From Symsagittifera roscoffensis (lineage: Eukaryota > Xenacoelomorpha > Acoela > Convolutidae), in assembly GCF_963678635.1 (NCBI RefSeq), contig NC_087070.1, positions 41,111,831 to 41,175,830 of the forward strand: a stretch of 64,000 bases of DNA. Direction: 5' to 3'. The notes beneath the pieces were generated by a model. That model was not told where the DNA came from. It ran no database searches and saw only the letters and a program-made list of their open reading frames with translations. Of the stretch, positions 1-11,800 are shown one piece after another (the stretch's first letter is position 1; every line of letters starts with the position of its first letter). The position numbers and the translations under genes are program-made.

Positions 1-99
1 AGTTGGATTTTTAAATACAAAAATTTGATTATTTTTAAAGAGTCGATGAATATGACCAGACTCTTAAATAGGTCGGGGTGATTTTTTTAAAGACTTTGT

Positions 100-300
100 T
101 CAGGCTTAAAATTACTTTTCGCGGTTTGAATTTTGATTTCTCTTTAAATTCAGTTCATTTCCTTTGTTGGAACGAAGGCAAGCTCCACTATTGAACAGTG
201 AAAGTATAAAGATTACAAAAAACGTGATTCCAGTTTCGAAGGTCGAATTTAATTTTCGAATTTCCTAGTGGAATACAACCTTACCTTTTAATCAAGTTTT
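100..300. repeat. Dispersed repeat F, copy 1
   Basis: This stretch resembles 33440-33610. Both carry a block reading roughly TTTTCGCGG, then a T-rich run, then GCTCCACTAT followed by GAACAG, and then a purine-rich stretch. The copies are diverged. The family is not recognised. Confidence 0.45.
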
Positions 301-1182
301 CTCAAATTAAGTCATTTTTTATCCAAAAAGTGCCAATCGTAAATTGTTCTAAAAATTCAAAAAAACTTCGAGGCTTTCTATTTTTTTGATATTCGAACGC
401 TGAAGTTTTTTTTAAAAATCAAATCGTTTTTTTCTGCGCACTTGCGTTCACTGTTTTGTTTCTAACTGATAATGGCTATGTTTTTTTGATAGAGCGCTCA
501 ATTTCAATTCAACTTTACTGATCAAGAAAACGGTGCAACAGTTTGAAAAATAAGGAAATACCGTGGTTGGGAAACCTTCTCTAATCTGGTGCAACGACTG
601 GCCTGGTTACATTTTTTTTTCACGCTATCGAGAGCAAGTATCTTGTAATCGGGAACTAGATTTTTTTTTCTCGTAAATAACTTTTCTTACAAAAATTCGT
701 ACTTGCTTTAGTGTTGAACCTTAATAATTTCCAGGTTCCTTCCAACTTGGCCAGAATGTATTGCGATCGTCGGACGTTCGTTTGTCTGCCCAAATTTTTC
801 TGCTTAGGTGCCACATCACGGATCTTTTTGTGCTATTAGCAAGTATCAAAGTCGTTGCAAGTTTTTGATCATTGCAGTTTCTTGGTAGACGTAAGCTTTT
901 GGCCTTTCTGTAAAACTACTCTGCCAAGTCTTACCAAGTCTTAGGTTAAGTTTTCATCGAACTATACGGTTTTGGTAACCTTCTTTGCTCAAGCGGCCAC
1001 GATTATATTATCTCTATGCAGAAAAAAGGGTTATTTCAAAAGGGTCTTAAATTTTTTTCATTTTTCTTAAAAACTACTCTATCAAATCTGAGATGCGGAT
1101 TTGAGTCGAAAGAACCAGTTTAAAAATTTTTTCTGCAGATGCAGTGACTCCTTAACTTTTTTGTGTATTGCCGTGCAAGTGG

Positions 1183-1203
1183 CGCGAAGCTCCCTTCGCT
1201 TCT
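1183..1203. repeat. GCGAAGC hairpin, copy 1
   Basis: GCGAAG and CTTCGC arms surround a short spacer, followed by TTCTG. This is one of several dispersed copies of a small GC-rich foldback that stands out from the AT-rich background; others lie at 2080, 9000, 15288 and 23614. Confidence 0.45.
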
Positions 1204-1374
1204 GTTTTAACTTATTTCGTTTTCTTTTTTTTCATGAGTTTTGATTTTCATAAAATGATGATACAATATTTTTAAAGTTGCTATATCTTGTTTCAAAGGA
1301 ATTATGTACATTTTTCAGCTGTTTTTTTTTCAATGTTAAATTGTTTTATACTTGCGGTAAATGACTTTTGCTCG

Positions 1375-1559
1375 GATCTTGTTAACTATTTCACCCCCCC
1401 CCCCCCCCCCCCCTATTGCAAAATGGGAGGGGAATAGTTAAAATGGTACAAAATTCGTAATGCTTAACTGTTCACATTTCTTTCTTTATAGGGGGGGGGG
1501 GGGGGGGGGGATGTGATATCGTTACAATGTACCATAGGGGGGAAATAGTTAACAAGATC
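1375..1559. repeat. Inverted repeat with C20 and G20 tracts
   Basis: A 17-bp arm at 1375-1391 is exactly repeated in reverse complement at 1543-1559. Just inside the left arm is a run of 20 C (1394-1413), and at 1491-1510 a run of 20 G. The whole could fold into a long hairpin, and the G tract could form a quadruplex. The motif of a G tract followed by AATAGTTAA also occurs inside at about 1425-1440, and in looser form at 26.74-26.87 kb. Tract lengths may be unreliable in the assembly. Confidence 0.6.
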
Positions 1560-2079
1560 CCTTTTTTCTTATACTAAACCAGATTTTTGCGAAGTCAAAT
1601 AATTGTCTAGTCTATTCTCACTGAACTCAATGATTGATTCACTTGAGGGACTGAGGGCTAAAACTTACTGTTGTTTTTGGCTTCATTTCTTCCCACCTAT
1701 ATTCTGTCGACTTGATTTTTCTATTAATATTTACATATGTTGTTTCGGAGGGTATCTAGATAGAATGGGCCAATATATATACGATTCATAAATGTGGAAA
1801 TTTGCTGTTGTAAAACAACCAGTTTTTTATGTATTCTGTAGTCACGTTTAGATGCAAAAAGACTATCCATTTCAAAAAAGTGGAAAAGTTAGTCAATTCG
1901 AACGCCTCATTAATGACAAATTCAAAAACCATCAAACTGGTACCTCCAGCTTTAGCTTGGTCGCTAAGTTTAGTTTTATTCAGACAGACGAAAAATTTGT
2001 TTCTCCCAATTTTTTTTTCAGTTTTTCTTTTTTTTTTTCGTCTTATGTTTTCTATGTCACATGTTGTTTTGCTAAGGGT

Positions 2080-2096
2080 GCGAAGCTCCGCTTCGC
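2080..2096. repeat. GCGAAGC hairpin, copy 2
   Basis: This is a perfect 7-bp inverted repeat, GCGAAGC then TCC then GCTTCGC, followed by ATCTGTGTG. It lies about 180 bp upstream of the SLC23 TATA box. It matches the hairpins at 1183, 9000, 15288 and 23614, so it is more likely a repeat fragment than a gene-specific regulator. Confidence 0.5.
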
Positions 2097-2261
2097 ATCT
2101 GTGTGAAAAAATTCTGTTGACATTGGACTTTGATTTTCTGTTGATTTGGGTCGAACAAAAACGGCTTTCTGTTTTCTGAGACAATCGAATCATTCTTATT
2201 CAATTAAGACAGTTAAATAATACTGAACTTTGGCTCGACTATCATAAATTTAATTTGTTCT

Positions 2262-2287
2262 GATTGGTTGCCAAACAGGGTATAAAA
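2262..2287 (+). promoter_or_regulatory. SLC23 core promoter (CCAAT and TATA)
   Basis: ATTGG (inverted CCAAT) at 2263-2267 is followed 18 bp later by TATAAAA at 2281-2287. Transcription would be expected to begin near 2310, giving a 5' leader of about 130 nt before the main ATG at 2439 with no need for an upstream intron. Position and spacing fit a class II promoter, but no transcript data are available. Confidence 0.5.
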
Positions 2288-2385
2288 CAGCTCATATGAG
2301 TTTTATTAATTTACGAATTCAAAATTATTTTGAATTGATAAAAAGTAATTATTGATAAAACACTATTTTTTGCATTGTATTTTCT

Positions 2386-2418
2386 ATGCGCGTTTTGTTT
2401 TTGTTTTATTCTGCTTAG
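2386..2418 (+). CDS. Upstream ORF in SLC23 leader, 10 codons
   Basis: If transcription starts just downstream of the TATA box, the first ATG in the leader is at 2386. It is in a different frame from the transporter and opens a 10-residue peptide (MRVLFLFYSA) that ends in TAG at 2416-2418, 20 nt before the main ATG. Such uORFs usually lower translation of the main frame and can respond to metabolites or stress. It would not exist if the leader is spliced at the weak acceptor-like TTCTGCTTAG just before 2419. Its function is inferred only. Confidence 0.35.
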   Translation: MRVLFLFYSA

Positions 2419-2438
2419 CCGTTTATTTTTGGCTTGCC

Positions 2439-2860
2439 ATGAATAATATTTATATAACAAATCGCAATTCTGAACGCAAAACTTACGATTACAAGCATTA
2501 TAAGCCTTTGAAAAAAGTCGTTTCAAATTCAGCTTGGCAGAACGTTGAGCTTTCGAGAGGGGCTGATATTGTGTATAGTATCGACGATGTTCCCCCCATC
2601 TACCTCTCGGCGCTTCTCGGCTTGCAACACTTTCTCACGATGGTCGGGGGGTGTGTTTCCGTGCCATTCGTCTTATCCACCTCTCTCTGTATCCAACAGA
2701 ATGGTCTGGCAAAGTCTCTACTTATTGGCTCCCTCTTTTTCTGCTCTGGCATTGTGACTTTATGCCAGGCTACTTTAGGTGTCCGACTGCCTATTATACA
2801 GGGCGGATCTTTCACATTTGTTGCTCCCACCATTGCAATATTGAATCTACACGGATCATG
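2439..2860 (+). CDS. SLC23 exon 1: N-terminus and first membrane segments
   Basis: This exon encodes residues 1-140 plus two bases of codon 141. A charged cytosolic tail of about 43 residues leads into [20 protein letters not shown], matching the start of TM1 in SLC23 proteins. The [20 protein letters not shown] stretch follows, where mammalian members have GITTLxQTT and RLPLFQ. The donor is ATG|GTAACA. Splicing turns the split codon into Cys, matching the WKC Cys of human SLC23A1. An upstream in-frame extension exists but has no ATG. Confidence 0.9.
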
Positions 2861-5800
2861 GTAACAAAACAAATTTCGGGAAAAACACTTTTTAGGCTTT
2901 AAGTCGTTTTAAGGCTCCCGTTGGTCTAAATTTTTCTCAATGCCGTCTTGTTCAATCAATTTTGAAAATATTTTGGAAAAATCTAAACTGATTGAAGCAG
3001 GCTAAAACCAATATTCATGAAATGTTTGTTATTCTTATCGTAACGAGTGTTGACTAATGACGGTCGCCCTTCGAAAAGCTACTTGTTTGTTATGGAGTAC
3101 ACTTAAATCACAATTGAGGCAAAATATAGATAAGCTTTCAGTTGTTTCTCAATTTTTTTGATACATTTTCTTATTGTGGTTTTTTGCCCAAACCCTTCAG
3201 AACTACGTTTCAGTGCCCAAAACTTGTTAAAGAGTTTTTTCAGTGCTACTGTATAGTTAGTTCCTAGCCAGAATTGTTACCAGAAATATGAATCCACGAA
3301 GACGCAACGCTCAATTTTCAACAGTTTTTGGAGCATTATTTTAAATATTGAACGCATAAAGGCTTAAACATGGTCACGAAAAATGCATACGTACTCACCT
3401 TCAAGGGTCGATCTAGGATTTTCTTGAGGGGGGATTTCGAAGATTTTCCGAGCGCTCCCAGTCACCATAAAGACTCAGGTTAGCAAACATGTTGACCAGA
3501 AAATCACGTTTTTTCCGCTCACGCTGGTCTTCAAAATTAGTACATATTGGCGCCGAAATTGACTTTTAAAAGTTTTAGGGTTGGTCGGCCAAAAATGGAT
3601 GTCACAAAATAAAACAAAGGGGTACCGTTTGGTTGGTGAGAGCGGTCAAATCACTGAAAATTCAATTTAAAACCAATTTTTCAGCATGAAAACGAGTCTT
3701 TTAGCAAATCAAGCTAATCCAACTGATGCATATTTGATTGACATGTATAAACAAGCGCTTGGTCTGGGCTTGAGTTTCGCAAATCAAGACAATTACCTCA
3801 CGGTTTGTAAGCAAAACTCTATCGTTTTTGAAACAGTACAAAGAAAAGAAACCTGCGCATATCAAAGCCACATCTTGAATGTTTTGATTGACACTTTAAT
3901 GTTTTAGGAGTAGTGTTCGATTTCAAGTTGTCAAACTTTGAAACTTTTTTTGAAAAATGTTAAATGTTATTTTATACCTGCATTCAAAAACAAGTGAACT
4001 GAAATCAATCGTAATCGATTTTTATGGTCTAAAGTGTTATCAATTTAATCAATTCCCATGATGCCTCAGGCAACTAACAAAATGTAATAAAATCGATTAT
4101 AATCCATTGTTTTTATCCAAATTAAAATGAATTATAGTCGGATTAAAATCAATTAAATCGAGTTTTTTCCACTTCATTTTAGTTTTGAATTGTTCAAATT
4201 TTGCAAGAATTACTGCAATTATCGAATGTGTCATGCCCCCCTTTGTCCCCCCCCCCCCCCCCCCGACTAACCCACTTAACTTCAGATGATCATAGAATTT
4301 CTTTGTTTTTATCTATAAAATTAACAAAAATCAATTATAATTGCTTCGCAATGGATTTTAATAATTGATTGTGAACGATCATAGTTCGTTTTTATAATCA
4401 CTGACAATAAAGTTCAATTTTAATCTATTTTTATTCATGGAGTTCTGGTGCGGGTACAATATTTTATGAACAAATTGTTAAATTCTAAGCATATAATAAG
4501 TAATAGTTATAGTAGCTAGCATGCTTCAATTCGATTTGGAACAGTTTTTGAGTGGGTTAAAACGCCGCTTACGCTTTAATAGCGGAATATATTGCATCTT
4601 AACTATTCCTAATGGCGAAGTTTACAAACCTCAAAGCTCATGACTTTAAATAACACGACCACAGCCAAAATATTATATAAAATTGAGCTCAGGACATGAT
4701 TAGGTTTCAAATGAAAATTCGTCAAAAAGGCTTGTAAAAACTAGAACTGCTTTGAAAAAAAAATTACTTCACACAAACATTCCATCACTTTATTCAAATG
4801 TTGGAGCATTAAGTCGCTGTCGTAAACTTTGGTTCACGCGCAAAACAGCATTCCTAAAGTTGATTACAGAGGAGCAAGCAGTCACTTCTTGACAACGCCG
4901 CATTTTTATAACTTGCACATTTATTTGTTTATTGGTTTGAATATAATAAAATATTATTCCGTTAAAAGAGCGGTCTGCTGCAAATTTCTGATCTGCTGTT
5001 GCGTTTTATCATGGAAACTAGTGAGTTAATTATTATTGTTGCGACTATCGAAAAAATGCGGATTAGTTATGCTTGTGATTTGTTTTATTCAATCATTTTT
5101 CGGCAAAATGGCTAAATAAAAAGTCGAATTTTCTCTGAAGAAAAAAAACACCCCGATCAAAAATATTCCGATCCTTTCGTAACGAAAGTCGGAAGAACAC
5201 TACCCTGCCTATTGTTGTTCCGACTATCGTAACGAACGTAACGGAATATTTATGCTCGAGGTGGTTTTCTTTCTTCAGACAAAATTCGATTTTGTAACTA
5301 GCCATTTTTGATTTTTTTAACGTCATTCAAAAAATATTATTCCCCTGAGCTAAATTTTAAAAGATGTTTTATAAGGCACAAAAAACTTTTAAATACAGAC
5401 GAGCAAGCAAGAGGAGACTTTTTTATTGCTTCAATTAACGCGCGATATATTTATTTTGCACTATTAACTCGTAAGCAGTGATTTAATCCGTCTTGTTCCA
5501 ATTTAGTTGAAGGAAGCTTTTTTTTGCCATAATTGATTTGTTACTAGGAGCAAGTTCTATCACTTTGTACCTTATATGGCGTGTGGGGGGATGATTACCA
5601 AAAAACTTAATTAAAAAAATTCGTTTCATTTTATTACATTTACTTTTTTTAATGTTATTACTGCTCCATAGACCTTAAAAGGCAGTCGGAACATTCAGGG
5701 CTTTAGCTTGATACTAGAAATCTAGTTCCGACTTTAGGATTGGTGTGGTTTTTTGTTATTCAGTCAATTAATTTTCGACTTGTTAGCTAAGCGTTTTTGA

Positions 5801-8800
5801 CGGAATTTTGGTATACCATTTGAGAGATAATGTTATCCTAAGCTGAAATTTTAAATCCTCACCTGTGTTCATTTTCGTAATTTTACGGGCGTTTCAAAAC
5901 TGCTAACTTGGCCAGTTTTGGATAATTAAAGTACTTATAACACGCCTAAGAAGCGGAATAATTTGTTCTAAATTGAATTGAGGCCAACAATTTCATCCTA
6001 CAATCACACTAAACACACCTTTAGTACATTACACAGCGTGTGGGCGATAAAATTAAAAAATGAAAAAAAAAAATTAATTATTTTGTCAATTATTCAACCA
6101 AAAAAACTTTTCAATTGGCCTTAAGTGCAGTCGGATCATTCGGGGCTTTGCCCTGATATACGAGCAGTTCAGACTTGATCTTTGATACTGTTCAAAATTT
6201 TAGGAAATAATTTTCGTGCTCGATTAAATATTATCGGCAAAAACTCTTCGACTCCTAAAAACACGAAACATTACTCTTTCGATTTGGTATAACGGAATGT
6301 TGAAAAGGCATATCACTTCAGAGTTAATGAAATAAACCATTTCATGAGCTGTTTGGTCCCATGAATTTTGTCGGTTACTTTTCTTTTTGGTTGAAACCGA
6401 CTTTTATTCAAGCAGATTGGCTCAAAATCAATTTTTAAACTTAATTTTATGTTGACTATAAACGAGGGGGACAACAGTCAGTGAGACTGAAATCAGCGAA
6501 AGTATGAGTACAATTCTGTTTCAGCGGCAACTCTTCATCTGAATGGAAAGATAGAATCGTGGAGGTCCAAGGGGCCATCATGGTCTCCTCCGTGTTCCAG
6601 ATCGTTCTCGGACTCTGTGGAGGAGTCGGGTTCCTTCTTCGCTTCATTGGACCCCTCACTGTAACTCCTGCTGTTACTCTTGTAGGTCTGTCGCTGTTCG
6701 GAGCTGCTTCCAATTACGCCAGTGCTAGCTGGCCAATAACAGCCTTCGGAATTGTCTCCATCACTCTCTTCTCCCAAGTACTGTCCAGACTGTCTCTCTG
6801 TGGACTCCAAATCTTCAAACTGTTTCCGGTTGTTTTTGGAATGGGACTGACATGGCTGCTGTGTTTTATTCTGACAGAAGCAAATGTGTTGTCGGATGAC
6901 CCGAACGACAGAGGGTACCGCGCGAGAACAGACAGCAACTCGGATGTTCTCAGCGATTCTAATTGGTTCAGAGTGCCATACCCTTGTCAATGGGGAACTC
7001 CTAAAGTAAGTATCAATTTTCAATCACTTATCTTGCTCCAATTTTTATCACTTTCATGAGTACTTGTGCTATTAACTTCACCAAGTAGATACAGTATCGA
7101 AAACAAGAAAATTTTTCTTCTGGATGCAAAACAATTATTTTGCAAAAGCAAATCAATATTAACCGAGTGTGTAAGTTTTTAGTAAACGCAAGTAATGATT
7201 ATCTTTTGGGTAGGTTTTAATAATTGCTCGCAGTAAAACTTCTTCATGGTTTTTTGTTCACGTTGTTCGATTGCATAAACTACCCGGGTTGACCTCCATT
7301 CACCAAAAATGCTTATCATAGAACTTCATACATCAAGTGCATGAAAAAATGCTTGTCTTACAATTTTTATAAAATTTTGAAAAATGGTTGAAAATAGATA
7401 TAAACTATTTCTGTGGCTGTTTGATTCTAATAAAACAATCTGGTGATGACAAAAACCGAGGTTTTTGTCTTTTGAAAAGTGCTTGTCATAAAACTCCCAT
7501 ATATGAAAAATGTATGCTAAGCGTTAAAAGTCTTGCTGAGCGAAAATTATTTTCAAATCTTTTGTAAAAGTCTTATCATTAAAACAAGTATAACTGGTCT
7601 CAACAGAAATTTGAACATTGACTTGAATCAAAATGACATCTATCTGTTTGACTATTAAAACCTTATGCTGTTCCTGTTGTCTGCTTGTTACCCTATAATG
7701 TTCCATGTTTAATGTTGTCTGTGTTTGTTGTCTGGCTCATCAGGTGACAGCGGCAGGTGTGTTTGGCATGCTGGCCGGAGTACTCGCAGGCATGGTGGAG
7801 TCTGTGGGGGACTACTTCGCCTGTGCCAGACTGAGTGGGGCTCCTGTGCCCACTGTGAGTGCCATCAACCGGGGCATGTTGGTGGAGGGGCTGGGTTGTC
7901 TTCTAGCGGGACTCATAGGCACAGGCAACGGCACCACCTCCTACAGCGAGAACATCGGAGCAATCGGAATCACAAAGGTATGAAACTCCGAAACATACCA
8001 TTACGAGACCTCTCTTTGTTCTTTTTTGTTCTTTCGTTTTCTTTGATCGTTCCGAAAATTTTTTAACATATGTTTAAAGACTTGTCTCTGGACTCCAGAG
8101 GCCTACACACACAAAGTTGTGCGCCTATCCAGTGCACAGTTTGGCCTCGTGATGACGTTAAGAACATTTATACAGAGACATCTGATAACACACCAAGAGG
8201 TTTCATAATTTCTCACGCTAGTGCTTCATTGAATGTAACTGCCACTTACGTAACACTGCCTATTACGTAATTACGTTCACTTGCAAGATGTCGTTTCATT
8301 TTTTTCCCGTAAACAATTTTTCTTATAAAGCTGTGAGAAATTGTATATTTCTTCATTATTAAACTTGAAAAGTGTTCAGGGTCTTTCTGATTTTCTCTGG
8401 AGATTATGCGGGCACTTTTGCACCCTGAAGATCTGGAGTTGGCCTCACAGCTTGAAATTTTTTAATATGTTCTAATATGAATTGTTTTCTTGAAAAATTA
8501 TGAATAATCGGACTATCGTTTGTCTGCTTTTTCGTCGGCTTAAATTACAATTTATAGAATGTTTTTGTTTCAAACAATTTTAATACAATTAAAGTACTTC
8601 TGTTTACTTAAATTTAAGATCTTCGAATACGTTCTATCATTATTTTATTTTCTTCTCATTTAATTTTTTCTTTAAAGGTTTTGGCTCACGTTATACTGGC
8701 TTAGTTACCTGAAATTTTGCTATGAAAAGAAAGAATAAATTTTTATAGTTGTGTATTTTTGAGGAAGTGCGGGTGAAAAAATTTCGAGTTTGAAAACTAA

Positions 8801-11800
8801 CAGCGCAACATTTTAATGACATTTTATATCCTTTTTTTGGTTCGACTGAACAGTTGTATACGTAAGTAATTTCGGCTTAGTGGTTGGTCAGTGCACGATA
8901 CTAAATGCTTATTTAACCCGGTTGATTGTATTATGCGACTGTGATATCCAGAAATACTGAATTGATATGGCTTGCATTGTATCGAAAGTGCTAAGACTCT
9001 CCGCTTCGCCTCGGTGTAAAAGCCTGAAAAATTGTCAAAATAATTTTTAGTATCCAGGTGTGAAAAGACGGATATATACAAGCTATTTTCATCATCGAGA
9101 CCCGCTTGTTGATCGCCCGAGTAGGATCTACGCAATTTTTTAGTTTCCTATCGATAAAAAGTTTTCGTAGCATCAGTTATAGTCTTCTAAATTTGTTACC
9201 CAATCACATTTTTTTTAATACAAAGTGATTAAAACTAAGCTGAGCTGCAATTTTCTTCAGAGTTGTTTCTGATTCGATTGCAGATTAAACAATTATATGC
9301 TCATTAAACTGGGAACTTAGAATATCATTCGATGAAAAGGCAGTTTTTTTGTCATGATTGGTAGCAGGTGATGACTTTAATTATTAGTGCTCTAGCCTGA
9401 GGACCAGTTTGCGAACTGGAGTAAGGAATAGCATGTAGAAACCTCATGCTCATTGTTGCAGAGGAAAATTTAGCGCTAATTCAGCGATGATTTAGCCCTG
9501 ATATTGGATAAAGTGACCCTGATCATAGACTGAACCATAGATGGTAATCGCTGTGATATCTCTGAAATGGAAAAAATTTTTCAAGTGAACTCAACCCACG
9601 TGTGTTTCATCTACTTTTCTTTTTTGCTCTAGCCTGTATTTCATCCAGTTCTCTTTTTTTGTGTTTGCTCTTTTTTTGTGTTTGCTTTTTTTGTGTTTCA
9701 TCCAGTTTTTTTCTGTGTTTGCTCTAGCTTGTGTTTCATCCATTTTTCTTCATAAAAACTACCATGAATGCACGACGGAGATTCGTTCCGTGTCAGCGCT
9801 CGCAATAAAAAAAATGATTTTTTTTGTTGAAGTCGAGCAATTTAAGAACTGACAACTTTTAACTGGCACAGATACTTCTGGTCATGCTTAAATTTTTTCT
9901 CAAGATTTTTATATCTCAAATGTGAGAGAAGGGAGTTTTCCGACTCTTTTTCTACCATTACAAACCAAAAATGTTTTGTCTAAACCTTCTCCTGTTGTTT
10001 AATTGTTCTGTCAATCAACATAGCCCTCCTCTTCATAATTTAAACATCAATCTAATGACCATAAATGTTTTTTATAGAGTTTTTTTGTTGCCCATATACT
10101 ATCAGGTTTGTTAAAATTGGAATATTTTTTTTGGAAAAGATGTAATTTTGTACTGATCTATGTATTAGACAATCATATAGTTAATCAGGCTTTGCGTAGG
10201 TTTTAAAAATTTTAAGTTTCTTTTTGGATATAATAAATATAATTTTGACATTTTTGTTTCGATTTTTTCAAATTGTTTCTTTTATTAGACATTTGCAGAG
10301 CTTGAGCTTCACAAAAACTGAAAATCGTTTTGTACTTAGAAAAAGTTTCGATATTGTTTATGTTCAATTTTAATATTGTCACCAAGTTGAAGTTCAACAC
10401 TGACTTCAAATTCTGAGCTTCCAAATTTTTGTAACGTTGTAGTTTTTGGGTCATTCAGTGAAAGTGAAAATTTTCAATTTAGTCATTAGCATCCCTGAGT
10501 TTGTTTTCGACTATTTTCGTTAAAAAACTGCAAAAAAAACTTACTAAGTTGGCTTCCATTTTTTGCTTTGTTTTGCCTTTTCCCCATTTTCAATATACTG
10601 AAAAGTTCAGCCATGCCGTGCAAATTCTTGTGTTTCCCACAATACAAAAAAAAAACAATTTTTTTTCCTACTCAACCGAGTAGGGAGATTAGAGCAACAA
10701 ACAATTTCGCATACACAGTTTGAGTTTTGTATAGATAGCAGAAAGTAAAAAGTTTTTGAGGACCAAGTTTTTTTGCTGGGTGACTTTCAAATAGGTCTGT
10801 CGATGTAATAAAAGAAAGATTCGTTTTTTTTACATATGCATCCGTGCTCTAATCTGTTTGTTATTGCTCCCAACAAAAGACATTGTTTTCTGCAACTTAA
10901 ATTGTAGGTATCAGAGTTATTTCATTGAAAAATCCCAGTTCTTTTTTTCAGTCAACGTTCACTTGTTTTACTCAAAGTTGATGTTTTCTTAATTGATAAT
11001 TTATTCCTGATCAAACGACAAGAGATACCTCGTTATAGTTTTTAAGTAGATAGCTCAAGCATGAAGTATGTCGAAAACGATTGAGTAGTTTCTGTTTTTC
11101 GGCGTTTTAGAATATTACATTGATTTATTAAGTTTCTTTATTAAAAATCAAATTAAACTTAACAAAATTTCTCATATTAGATAAACTCCCTGAATGCTTC
11201 GATCGGTCTTTTATGTGCATGGAGTAGAGTTGGACTTATAATCGACAAAAAATTTTTTTTTTTGAAAATCAATCCCTAAAAGCTCTCTAAAGTACAAAGT
11301 TACATTATTATCATATAGTAGCGTTTTAATTAGAGCAGCTAGCATACTTTATTGCAATTTATCAGTTTGGATTGTTTTTTGAGCCGGGTTAAATCGCCGC
11401 TTACGCGTTAATAGCACAAAACATAACGCAACAAATTGTGGGGTTATTTTTCCACAATTCGTAAGTTTTAAGCCCTCATAACTTTACCCCACACACGCTA
11501 AGGTAATCTGCAAAGGGATGTATTCAGCGTCTTGGGTCCCTAATAAGACGACTAAATGACTCCCTTCATTGTTCCCACTTTCGAGTCGAAAGTAACGGAA
11601 TATTTGTGCTTGGGCTGGGTTTTTTTTTCTTCAGACAAATTTCGACTTTTTAACTTGCCTTTTTTAACAAAATTTTTTACACCATTCAAAAGGTATTGTT
11701 GTTTTGAGCTCAAATTTGAAAAGATATTTCACCTGTGATCATTTATGAGGGTTTAAAGATTGCCATTTTGGCCAATTTGGAACAATTAACGCGGGAAGTC

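Larger units (their letters stand above)
1..2260. other. Upstream AT-rich non-coding DNA
   Basis: No convincing gene is seen here. The sequence is AT-rich with many homopolymer T and A runs. Short open frames at 1603-1791 and 1786-2193 are low-complexity, and the latter frames overlap on both strands, so they are taken as chance. The supported contents (a repeat related to 33.4 kb, a C/G-tract inverted repeat and two GC-rich hairpins) are listed separately. Confidence 0.6.
2861..6524 (+). other. SLC23 intron 1
   Basis: This is a 3.66-kb AT-rich intron. It contains an ATCGATTA-rich stretch with a C tract (3990-4440) and diverged A-family repeats (about 4500-4680 and 5093-6180). The 73-codon frame at 3686-3907 has no recognisable features. 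Nothing is seen at 2870-3680. Confidence 0.7.

Noticed and set aside
1786-2193. 135-codon minus-strand frame upstream of SLC23
   Set aside because: It overlaps plus-strand open frames in T/A-rich low-complexity DNA and has Lys/Phe-rich text without domains.
2352-2438. N-terminal extension of the SLC23 ORF
   Set aside because: The frame is open but starts at TTG, not ATG, and would add a hydrophobic segment not found in SLC23 proteins. The first in-frame ATG is 2439.
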